From the NCBI GenBank assembly GCA_022818135.1, contig JAFMSR010000003.1, positions 11,586,861-11,650,860 of the forward strand: 64,000 nt of DNA, in the 5' to 3' direction. Origin of the DNA: Saxidomus purpurata (Eukaryota > Mollusca > Bivalvia > Venerida > Veneridae). Position 1 is the first letter of the stretch. Each line of letters begins with the position of its first letter. Of the stretch, positions 1 through 9,910 are shown piece by piece. The notes beneath the pieces are model-generated. The model saw nothing but the letters and a program-made list of their open reading frames with translations. It did not search any database and was not told the DNA's origin. A program made the position numbers and the translations under genes.

Positions 1-60
1 TCGATCATCTGGCTCATTTTGCAGAGGTTGTGGGTTTGAATCATGACAGTGGAGTTTGAA
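1..60 (+). repeat. Possible truncated tRNA-derived SINE head
   Basis: The first bases carry a degenerate RNA polymerase III B box (GGTTTGAATC near 33-42) preceded by GCAGAGGTTGTG, closely matching the better copy near 1695-1725. It is cut by the window edge, so only the tRNA-like 3' half can be judged. It could also be an unrelated tRNA-like sequence. Confidence 0.3.
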
Positions 61-1154
61 TACAATCTTCTTAATTCCTCCCAAGCACTTCAAGCAGCAG
101 TCTTCAAGTAATAATTAGTTAACATAAGTAATAGGAACTTAAAATAAATCTACCATCAGAGTTGAAAAGCACTGTTTCAAAATAACTACTTCAGTGTAAG
201 TTAAGTTATTTTGAAAAAACTTCAGTATGTTATATTTAAAATTAATTCGCCCTTTACTGAAAAGTTAACTCCTTTGCAAGTTGAGGTGACAAAAAAAATG
301 GCAATTTCTGCAAATAACGTCATTAGGTTACAATTTTCTTTGATTTCTCCATTACTAGCAGATTTCTTCTGCAAATATCTGTAGACAAGAGAAGGAAATG
401 CAAGTTTTTTCTTTTTAGCTGACATTAATGACTATTCAATTAGACATAATGGATTTATTGCCAAAATTCTCTTTGAGATTAATTCAAGAATGCCCTGTAT
501 GAAGGTTTTGTTGTGGCGTTTCAGATATTCCATAATCTTGAAGTTCAATGATCAAAGAATAAAAGAAAATTATTATGAACTCCTAAGAAAATTAGTTTTC
601 TTGCGGAAAAATGGTGTTAAAATCCTTGTAGCAATTGAACAAAAATGACAAATGAGTTCTCATGACTGAATTATATAACTTAATGAAGTCATAAAGTAAG
701 TGATGAGAAAAAGATCAATATAACTTGTAGAAGTTACAATCATAAATCCATTGAAAAGTAACTTGTATGAGTTACACCCCTGACTGACTGTGCGTAGGTC
801 TTGTTGTTTGTTGCTTCGTAATATAGGCATGGTATCTGGACAAAAGTTCCCTTGCCCGAAAGCACCCTGATTAGAACTATGCACATAGACAAAATCCCTT
901 TGGTGGATTTGAAAATATACAAACCCAAGATATTTGTTGATTCTCAAGAAAACTTGTTCTTGTTCCAAATGAAACAACTTGTGGCTATAGAATTAATAAT
1001 GAAAAGTTACAGTTGCTTTTTATAGAATATCAACCACTGCTAATGAGTTACTGGCAATAGGGTGCGAAAATGGAGCTTTTAAATGTGTAGTGGTAGTGTT
1101 CAAGACGGCGTCTGATATAACTGTAAACTTTTGCACACATTTCTCCTTAACAAG

Positions 1155-4100
1155 TCAAAGAACACCACCAGTTGCTAAACCACCGCACGATCCAAATCGT
1201 ACACCTAGAATAGAGGATGCTGGGATATCACTTGACACATTACAATATCTGAACAGCTTGCAGAAGAATAAACCGCCCACAAATAGGTATGTTTACTTTC
1301 GAAAATACTATAAAACTACTTTTGGAGTGGCTGCTGACGTCTTTCCTTTGCTAGCTCTTTGCTGATGGTTAGTGAGTATACGTATGAAACAAATGTAGAT
1401 CATGATCAGCCTTCAGTTAGTACTACATGTATTTCAGTGAACACACCATAAATAATCCATGCCACTACCAAAGCATGGATGTGAAGTCCATGCTAGAATT
1501 TAGCAAGGCGAGATTTGTGTTGAGTTATGTTAGGCAAGTGTACAGCTGCAGTTAACAAAACCTGCAGGATTCTTTGAAGAATTGAAAGAAATTCCATTTC
1601 ATATACTCATCTATAACCATATGATTGTCAGATTTGAATAAGGTTGTCAGTTTGAAATTTGAACAAAGAAGAGCGGTGGTGTATGTTGTCCGCTCATCCC
1701 AGAGGTTGCGGGTTCGAGCCCCACCGGGGTCACGACCATACTTCCTCATATGACGCCAGTACTGGTTTTTAGCTCGACTTTTCTATGAAAAGGGGAGCTA
1801 TCCTACTCGCGTCGGCGTTGGTGTCACACCTTGGTTAAGTTTTTCAATCACCCCACTTTGTTTCAAAAGTATTAGAGGTATGGCTTTGAAACTTACCATA
1901 CTTGTTTACCATCATAACCTCCATCTACGACGAAGGTACATAACTCTGTTCAAGGTTTTTGACAGAATTATGGCCCTTTTTGGACTTAGAAAGTGTATTG
2001 AGCTTGGTTAAGTTTTTCGTACCACCTCCTTTTATTTCAAAAGTATTAGAGGTATGGCTTTGAAACTTACCATACTTGTTTACCATCATAACCTCCATCT
2101 ACAGACAAGAGACATAACTCTGTCAAGGTTTTTGACAGAATTATGGCCCTTTTTTGACTTAGAAAGTGTATTGAGCTTGGTTAAGTTTTTCGTACCACCT
2201 CACTTTATTTCAAAACCATTGGAGGTATTGCTTTGAAACTAACCATACTTGTTTACCATCATGACCTACATCAACAGACAAGAGTACATAACTGTCAAGG
2301 TTTTGAACAGAATTATGCCCCTTTTTTACTTAGAAAATACATTGAATATGGGTAAAATCCGCTTATTGCCTTAACCCTTTGAGATATTGCTTTGAAACTT
2401 TGAATGCTTGTTTACATCATTACCCCCATCTGTAGGCAAGAGAAGGTAACTCTGTCAGGGATTTGTTTTAAAAATTAAGGCCCTTTATCGACTTAGAATC
2501 TTGGTTAAGTTTTTAGTACCAGTCCACTTTTTGACTAAACTGTTCGAGATATTAATTTGAAAGTTGGAATCCTTGTTTACCATCATGATCCCAAAACATG
2601 GGCAGGAGAAGGTAATTCTGTCAAGGATTTTATATGAATTATGGCCCTTTTTGACTTAGAAACTCAGTTAAAATTTTCATTCTGGTCCACGTTTTGACTT
2701 AACCATTTGAGATATTACTTTGAAAGTTGGAGTACTTATGTACCATCATGAGACCTATCTGTAAGCAAGAGAAGATAACTCTGTGAAAATGTTTCTTGAT
2801 TTGTACTTAGAAATTCCTAGTTAAAGTCTTGTGTGCCCTTAACTGTCAAAGTTTTGTTTTATTGGCAAGCACTAAAAAAGTCGAGCGCGCTGTCCTACTG
2901 ACAGCTCTTGTTCCAGGAAGCGGACTCGAGAGTGACTCGGTATGCTACAAGCTTTCATCACAATCGAGCTAAAATAAATTAGTATAAAAAATTTGAACTA
3001 ATTTGCTAGCATTTACAACTTGCAATTTCGTTTTACTTTATTTTTTGGAAGGTCACATAAAAGACCTGATGCAAATGCTTAAATACCACATGTTTTTGTG
3101 ACTCTTCAAGTCTTAGCTAGTATGCTGTAGCAACTCATTAATCTCAGTTTAACCTGTACCGACTTGTTGCCACAGAGAAAAAACACTGTTATACATGTAC
3201 CTACACAGAAATTATTTTCAATTAACCTTGTAGACTTAAAACATTTTTGGATTGTGGCGTTTGTATGTGATTAGAATTTTTGAATTTTTGGCCAATCAGA
3301 GGTTGCAATTTTGAAAAGGGATGCTTTGAAAAAATATTTTGCAAGGATTGATTTACCAGTTATGTCACATAGATAAACCTGTTTTAATATGTTTAGAATG
3401 TATATAACATTACATTTCAGTGTTCTCTATGTGTAAGTCACCTTCTCTTCTGTGTTTACAGACCAGCGAGTCACAAGCCAAGTTGGTCAAATATCCCGTC
3501 TGCCTTCCAGCATAACGGCATCATATGCACACCAAGTCTAGCAAAGAGTTTAAATGCAGATATATCATACAGTGCAGACCTTCATTCAGGTAAAATATAA
3601 CACATTCTAACACGACTCACGATTTTGTCTCTATATACAAAGAGCAGAAAAATTATGTTATATTAAACCATAAACAACGTAGGAACCGATATGCTGTAAA
3701 TATGACATCATTTTGTGCCACATGACTTTAAATGAGCATTCGCGTAGAAAATAACGCTTTTCATTTATTCACCTTTTGTAATATCTGGTCATGTTAGAAT
3801 TGAAATAACATCCTTTTTTAATGTTGATATCATCTAATAAACAATTATTTGTCGTACTGATGCGCAGTTATAAACCACCCCGGAAGGCCTTCGGCCTTCG
3901 TGGCTAATTAATGAGTATCAGTACTCCAAGTCATTGTTTATTAAACAACTAACACCGCTGGAACGGATGTTATTTCATTAGTAAATCATGAAATATTTGC
4001 GAGAACTTTATTTTCCCATTTTTCTGCAAGAACACTCCTTTGCGAATTTGTCATTTTGTTAATTCAAGGTTGTCTGGAAATGATCAATATTGTTAAATAG

Positions 4101-7100
4101 TGTGAACCAGTGGGATCATTTATTATCCACACAATATCTTGAGATCTTTATCACCCACACACTTAAATCTTCATAGGATAATGGTCTTACTGAGTAGATA
4201 CTCCCTACTGTTTTTGGGGTCAGTGGGTCAAAAGTCAAGGTAACAGTGACTCGAACCACTATTGTTCAAATCATTACCCCCGGGTGAAAATTGACCCTGT
4301 CCAGGTCCCTGGGGGGTCACTTGATTTTACAACGGTTTCTGTTGGAAAAACTATAAATCGTCTCCAAAACCACAGGGCCGTGAGCTAGATATTTGTACCT
4401 CTACCACAAGGCCAAGAGCTTTGATTATTTGGAATGTAGCGGACCTCTACGTAGATTGTTCAAATCCTGATCCCCAGGTCAAAATTGAGGCTTTCTGCTA
4501 TTGTACACCTTGTATTATAGCCAATGGTAGGCAGGTGAGCGATATAGGGCCATCTGGGCCCTCTTGTTTGCATATACTTTTATAATGAATCATGCGCTAC
4601 ATTCTGACTGAAATATAACTTTTATTTGATTTCTGCAGCACTTGCATCCCCTGTTCTGTTGTCCACGGCTAAATCAATGCCAGTGATAGAAGAAACTCAA
4701 CCAGCACCATCAGAACGCTTGCCGTTTAACAGCAATGAGGCCAGCAGCCCAGAGTCACCAGTGTTTTGTACACCTGGAATGAAACAGGTCCTTTCAAACA
4801 CGTACAATAAACAGGACCAGCATTCAGATCAAGCACGCGATTCAAACAAGAAGCATGTGAGCGTAGGTTTGTTCCAGTCTTGCGAAGCAAGTAAATATGG
4901 ACAAGGAGAACCAAAGGTGCCGGATCTTACGGCATGTTACGATGAAGACGAACCGGTAGAACCAGACCTTACGTACAGCCTAGAGGTATGTTTTGGTCAT
5001 AATCAATATTCATTGGTGGATCAAACTATAAATAATTCAAGATTTAATCAGTATTTTTAGCTCGACTATTTGAAGAATAGGGGAGCTATCCTACTCACCA
5101 AGACATCACACCTTGATTAACTTTTCTGTACCACTCAACTTTATAGCACACAATGGAGTGCCAAGGTAAGCTTCTAGGATCCCCCGGCGTCAAGCGTCTT
5201 CCATCGTGCGTCGTCAACTTTTTGTTTCAAACAACATCTTGTCCAAAACCACTGGACCGTATTGAACCAAACTTCAAAGGGATGTTTCTTGGGGGTCCTC
5301 TATCAAAGTTGTTCAAAGAATTCCATTTTGATGCAGAACACTGGTTGCTATGACAACAAATAGGAAATTAAAAAAAAATCTAAAAAACTGGAAGGCATAG
5401 AGTTTATATATTTGCATGTAGCATTGCCAAGTGGACCTCTACCAAGATTGTTTTAATCATGACCCCAGGTTCAAAATTGACCCCACAAGGGCCACTGGGG
5501 TCACTTGATTTTACATAGGTTTCTGTAGGAATAACTTTAAAAACCTTCTTCCACAAAACAATAAGGTTCATGGGCTTAGATATTTAGTATGTAGCATTGT
5601 ATAATGCACCTCTTCTAAGTTTGTTCAAATAAGTTTGTTAAGTTTTGCGTACCATCCCACTTTTTTTTAAACCATCACAGATATTGCTTTGAAACTTACA
5701 ATACTTATTTACCCCAGGTAGGCAAGAGAAAGTAACTCTGTTAAGGATTTTTATACCCCCTGAACACGAAGTGTAAGAGGGGGTATACTGGATCCAGCTT
5801 GTCTGTTCGTTCGTTCGTTTGTCTGTAGAGGGAATCTTGTGGACACTTAATATTCAAAACCCAAGGTCAGAATTTAATGAGTCTAAACAGAAATGATAAG
5901 TACTGTGTGTGCATGGTGTATGTTTTGGGTCATTAGGTCAAAGGTCAAGGTCACATTGGCTTATGATAGGATATTACTGTGCACTCCTAATCTCCAAAAC
6001 CCCTGGTCAGAATTTAATGATACTTCACAGAAGTGATATGTACCATACCTAGTTATGCATGGTCCAATAATTAAAGCATCAAATGTTACATAAATTTTAT
6101 ATACTGTGTCAGGGGGGTATTCATCACCTTAAAGTGACATTATGCGCATTTTTTTCAAGTAAAAATCCAGCTGAATATGGTGTGTGTACAAAAGCGTAGA
6201 GGAAATAATAGCTTTTAACCCAATACACCAAACTCTTCACGCTACCAGTATGAAATAATAACTTTCCAAATATTGATTTTCTTATTTGACTGGGAGAGTC
6301 AATTTAAGAAAAAAACAACTGCATGCAGGGGTTGCTTCCCTTCCACTGCCGAAAAACGATCAACTATCATTTTATCAGTCCGATTTTTTTTATATCTAAA
6401 GCACCAACTTCAAATACTAATGCGGCATAATCATTAATTTAACATATTTAAATGAACAGCAACCAAAAACTGCTTTTATAAAACTGTCACCAAAAATACA
6501 CTATTTGCAGTAAGATGGGCATAATGTCACTTTAAGTGATAGTTCTAGTTTTGAATTATGGCCCTTTTTTTACTTAGAATTTTGGTTAAGTTTTTCATAC
6601 CAGTCCACTTTTTGACTTAACCATTTAAGATATTACTTTGAAAGTTGGAGTACTTGTTTACCATCATGACAACCACAAATTGGGAAGAGAATGCAACTCC
6701 TGTCAAGGATTTTGACTGAATTGTTGTCCTTTTTAACTTAGATCTCGGTATAGTTTTACGTACCAGTCCACTAATTGACTTCACCATTTGAGATATTACT
6801 TTGAAAGTTGGAATACTTTTGTATCATCATTACACCCATGATCTGTAAGCAAAAGTAGATAACTCAGTATTGTGTGCAAGGCACTGTCATGTACATACAT
6901 GTATCTCTGTAACCACTTAAAAGTATTAATTTGAAACTTTGCTGTAGTGTTCAGGGGTATCAGACAATTGAGTTAGATAACTCTTGACTTAAAATCTTGC
7001 TACTTAGACCCCTTTTTTTACACTTTGAAAATGGATTTTACACAGATTCGTGTTTTGCCTTTTACTACAAAAAGTTTCATTTTATTGGCAAGTCTGCCAT

Positions 7101-8645
7101 CCAAGAAATTTCAACATCCAAGTCAGGTTGTGTACATACTTTCTCCATATATCGTGAAACTAACGTATCTGCTTCTATTTTTATATGCAGATACAATAGT
7201 GAAATCGTGAAACTATCGTATCTGCTTCTATTTTTATATGCAGATACAATAGTTTCACGATCAACCCTTGATATGTTTAGATAGGTGCAAAAGACCACCC
7301 TTCAGATAGAAGCCATTTTGTTTATCCACATAAAAATGGAGCTACAATTACCTTCTGCAGGCTATTTTACTCTCTTATTAGCTTCCCTGAGCATATAAGC
7401 GCCTATTAGCTATTATGTCGAGGTTGCATGAGAGGGGTAGCAAAAATCATGAAACCTTACAGATTTGATAATCATCATATGCAGGCCTCGAAAATTCCAT
7501 TTGTCTGCTTGTATTTACGAGTAATTCCCGAGGTAGGGCGAATGAAAATTGCTAACACTTGGGCGAGTGGTTTTTCCAAATTCTAAGTGTAAATTCAAAT
7601 TTGGATGCGAAAAAAATGATCAATAATAATAGTTGTAAATATGAATAGTGGAAACGATCAAAATTGAAACACAAACACACTTGATTCACATAACTTATAG
7701 TTAATCCATTGTTGCTACCGAATACGGCTATAACTTATGGTTAATCCATCGTTGCTACCAAATACGGCTATAACTTATGGTTAATCCATCGTTGCTACCA
7801 AATACAGCTATAACTTATGGTTAATCCATCGTTGCTACCGAATACGGCTACTCAGTTCATCAATATGTACATTAAACAAGATCAGTTTGAAATAAAATAG
7901 AAATATTCAAGAACAAGTGATTTTAGCTTCCATATTCGATAGCATAATTCAAGCGGAAAATGGACAGCAAAAGGTATCATTTCAGCAAAACAGTCAAAAC
8001 AAAAGAATAAACTTCTTCTTCGAGCATTTACTTATAGAGTGGCCCCAAAAGTCGTCTTGGAAAAAACATACTGAAATAAATGTAAAATTTGTTTAAACAT
8101 ACTTCTTACTATATAAGGTGGGGAGGTGAATTTTTTTTTCGGCTTCAGTTTCTGTTTAAGGAATAGTTATGTGTTGTTTAAAAAAAAAAATTCAAAAAAT
8201 TCAAACCAATTTTTTTTAAAATAATTTAATGGCATCAAGCCCATGACACTTTTCAGGCATGTTGCATATATTTTTTTTGTTACTAGGAAATTCTGGATGA
8301 GTGGGTTTTGTTGTAGGACCAGTTGGTTGTAAGAATTAGAAATTACAAATTTTGTTTCACCATTTTTTTCAGGCATTGTCAGACATGACTGGAGTATACA
8401 TGATCAGCTCTGCCAAAAAACCGTTATCATCCGGTGGTAAGCCATTCTCAACTCATCTAGTTGCTGCCGAGAACAAGGAGAATGCAACGCCTCCTGAACC
8501 GGAAATGTTAACCGATCGTATCAGTCGAATCAAGGTCAAACAGGAAGAACAGCCAGTGACTGACTTTGTACCGAAACAAACAATATTTAATGATATGCCA
8601 CCTTCACCAAAACTGTTTGGCAATTACGATTTTTTAAAACAATAA
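1155..8645 (+). CDS. SKA3-like kinetochore protein, C-terminal 292 residues (last four exons)
   Basis: Four exons join in frame: 1155-1286, 3462-3589, 4639-4985 and 8373-8645. Each is bounded by AG and GT, phases match at all three junctions, and the joined length gives 292 residues plus TAA. The 5' exons lie upstream of the window. The protein is Ser/Pro/Thr-rich and mostly disordered, with repeated Thr-Pro sites (RTPPVAK, RTPRIED, CTPSLAK, CTPGMKQ, ATPPEPE). The stretches TPRIEDAGISLDTL and SPVFCTPGMK resemble conserved patches in the C-terminal half of SKA3, the Ska-complex subunit that binds microtubules and, when phosphorylated by Cdk1 on TP sites, Ndc80. That role is family knowledge; assignment rests on these short motifs because the N-terminal coiled-coil domain is missing here. 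Another Cdk-regulated disordered protein is possible. Exons and frame are much surer than the name. Confidence 0.6.
1671..1745 (+). repeat. tRNA-derived SINE (pol III promoter-like head)
   Basis: A tRNA-like segment has an A-box-like AGCGGTGGTGTATG and a perfect B box (GGTTCGAGCC), followed by CCACCGGGGTCACGAC. Spacing and lack of cloverleaf pairing suggest a SINE head rather than a functional tRNA. It sits in intron 1 of the SKA3-like gene. Element ends are not resolved. Confidence 0.5.
1766..2911 (+). mobile_element. Helentron-associated (HINE/pearl-like) cassette with tandem core
   Basis: Starts TTTTTAGCTCGAC and ends GTCGAGC...GCTGTCC-TACT-GACAGC then TCTTGTT. It therefore has short subterminal inverted repeats (AGCTCGAC/GTCGAGC), a 3' hairpin and T-rich insertion flanks. 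The core holds about six degenerate copies of a 180-190 bp unit, each with GGTTAAGTTTT, TTTGAAACTTAC, GTTTACCATCAT and ATTATGGCCCTTTTT. Short inverted ends, a tandem core and a 3' hairpin match non-autonomous Helentron relatives, including oyster 'pearl' repeats. The class is inference. It lies within an intron and has no coding capacity. Confidence 0.55.
3796..3983. repeat. Imperfect palindromic repeat with GAAGGCCTTCGGCCTTC hairpin
   Basis: The left half (GAAATAACATCC, AATAAACAAT, GTACTGAT) recurs inverted on the right (ATCAGTAC, ATTGTTTATT, GGATGTTATTTC), around a GC-rich hairpin near 3886-3903. A similar hairpin (CGGGCTTCGCCCTCG) occurs near 51625. This is probably a foldback MITE; no target duplication could be fixed. 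Confidence 0.45.
4200..4569 (+). mobile_element. Helentron-like cassette fragment, second subfamily (3' end intact)
   Basis: It ends GGTGAGCGATATA-GGGCC-ATCT-GGGCCC-TCTTGTTT, a hairpin followed by TCTTG-TT. The core includes GACCCTGTCC, GGGTCACTTGATTTTAC and ACCACAGGGCC, shared with copies at 5150-5660 and 10475-11010. The 5' end is missing. It lies in intron 2 of the SKA3-like gene. Confidence 0.45.
5054..5760 (+). mobile_element. Composite Helentron-like repeat (first-subfamily 5' end, mixed core)
   Basis: It opens with TTTTTAGCTCGACTATTTG and GGGGAGCTATCCTACTCACC, the 5' end of the element at 1766. It then passes into the second subfamily's core (ACCACTGGACC, CATGACCCCAGG, GGTCACTTGATTTTACATAG) and back to first-subfamily units near 5640. 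The small ORF at 5153-5353 is repeat sequence, not a gene. Confidence 0.4.
5755..6128 (+). repeat. Dispersed repeat with CCCCCT...AGGGGG hairpin and GTTCGTTCGTTC
   Basis: A short inverted repeat (TACCCCCTGAACACGAAGTG / AAGAGGGGGTATAC) begins this block. GTTC tandem triplets and GGTCAAAGGTCAAGGTCACA, a motif common in molluscan repeats, follow. No coding content. Boundaries are approximate; the right end abuts the MITE at 6133. Confidence 0.35.
6133..6531. mobile_element. 399-bp MITE with TTAA target duplication
   Basis: The TIRs are AGTGACATTATGCGCAT and, inverted at the right end, ATGGGCATAATGTCACT. TTAA lies at both flanks (6129-6132 and 6532-6535). There is no ORF. TTAA duplications are made by piggyBac and Kolobok transposases; the termini do not start CCC, so a Kolobok-type mobiliser is somewhat more likely. 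It sits in the repeat-filled intron 3 of the SKA3-like gene. Confidence 0.65.
6540..7015 (+). repeat. Degenerate tandem units of the 1766-type core
   Basis: Two to three further copies of the 180-190 bp unit (ATTATGGCCCTTTTTT, GGTTAAGTTTTTC, CCACTTTTTGACTTAACC, GTTTACCATCATGAC). They continue the block interrupted by the TTAA MITE. This suggests the MITE landed in an older cassette. Confidence 0.45.
7204..7261. repeat. 22-bp-stem inverted repeat next to a direct repeat
   Basis: ATCGTGAAACTATCGTATCTGC at 7204-7225 is mirrored at 7240-7261 with one mismatch and a 14-nt loop. The left arm and loop are also repeated directly just upstream (7153-7200). It may be a small foldback element; no target duplication was found. 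Confidence 0.45.
7690..7849 (+). repeat. 40-bp tandem repeat, four units
   Basis: Four consecutive 40-bp units of the form ATAACTTATGG-TTAATCCATCG-TTGCTACC-AATACGGCT differ by only one to three bases. They lie in the last intron of the SKA3-like gene. Confidence 0.8.
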
Positions 8646-8787
8646 CCAGACATTCTAAGTTATATTTATTCAAAGTTACATGAATATATATAAAGTCATA
8701 TTACAGCAGTTAAAAATGGCTGTATCGCATCTGTGGCTATTTTCGCATGATGTGAAAGGTTCTGTAAATTTGATGAACTAAGTTGAA

Positions 8788-8793
8788 AATAAA
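8788..8793 (+). terminator. Candidate poly(A) signal of the SKA3-like gene
   Basis: AATAAA lies 143 bases after the stop codon; a second AATAAA lies at 8918-8923. Canonical hexamer and position support use, but there is no transcript evidence. Confidence 0.5.
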
Positions 8794-8923
8794 GAAAATG
8801 AACCCTTGATATTTTTTGTATGATGCACTATTTTCTGTAAAGTTGCAAATGAGGTGGGAGGGTTTGACATTTTTGCAAGATGTGACAGATTCTGTAAAGT
8901 TTGTGGAAGAAATTAAAAATAAA

Positions 8924-9910
8924 TGAAATAGAAATTTTTAATAAATATTGTAGTCAAGACTATCTGAAGTTTTAATTACTTTCCATGGAACATAAGGAAT
9001 TGTTACCTTCCGTGGAACATAAGGAATTGTTACCTCTCCCAAGCTGAATTGGTGGTATACTGTTATAAAGACTAGAGCTAAAAATAGAAAAACCTTTAAA
9101 ACAATCGCCTCAACCACTAGGCCAATTTCAGCCAAATTTCACAGGAATGGTCCTCTTTCATTTTTGAATTTGATTTGAAGCAAATTTTATAAAGGTCCGT
9201 CCATAAGAGCAAATATGTTAGCTTGAATTTGTGGATGAGACCTCGGCATGTCTCCCATCATGCCTATACCTATCAAAAGTGTTTTTCTGTTTCCAAAATA
9301 GGAGAGATTTACCTGACTGCAATTTCCAGCCAGTATAGCCAAAGGTTGAATTTGATTGGTTGCCAAAGAGTAGGCCAATCACGGCGACCAATGAGATCTA
9401 AGTGTGATTGACCTAAATTTCCTAGTCCTCTTTCAAAAATGTAATTTATTGTATATGTAACGGTTCCACTCTGATGCACAAAATGGCCACTAGAGCTAAA
9501 AATAGAAAGAACTGTAAAGCCATGAGTCAATTTTAAAGCAACTAGTACGTTTCTAGATTCGAGGTGTTTGCCTTTTAATTTATACACTGCCATTGCCTGT
9601 TCAAAGGGGTGCTCACTCAAAACCGACTGACTGACTGATGGACCGACGCAGATCATGATGTACAGTAAATGCAAAGACCAATTGACTAGTCACCTACAGT
9701 GCAAGAGTTATGTTTTGGATAAATTTATCTCTGTGCAAAATGTACATTGGTGTGAAATCTGCTCTTCAACAGTTATGAAAAAGATAACGGAAATATAACA
9801 ATAGTGGTTTCGGTGTTGATATGAACAGGATGTATGTACTTAGTTTATATTATAAACTTTGCTATAAATTTTAAATTACAAAACGGAAGTTGAAGTATAA
9901 AGTGGGTAAA
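8924..9910. other. Intergenic spacer
   Basis: No gene is seen. A 26-27 bp direct duplication (GGAACATAAGGAATTGTTACC twice, about 8985-9040) is visible. Minus-strand open stretches at 9187-9674 have no recognisable domain. The bases just before 9911 align loosely with those before 45746, so some of this is shared upstream sequence of the B-box pair. Confidence 0.4.

Noticed and set aside
1090..1365. Stand-alone 91-aa gene at 1090-1365
   Set aside because: Only 1155-1286 has coding character. It is an internal exon of the SKA3-like gene, and the ORF start is a GTG in the preceding intron.
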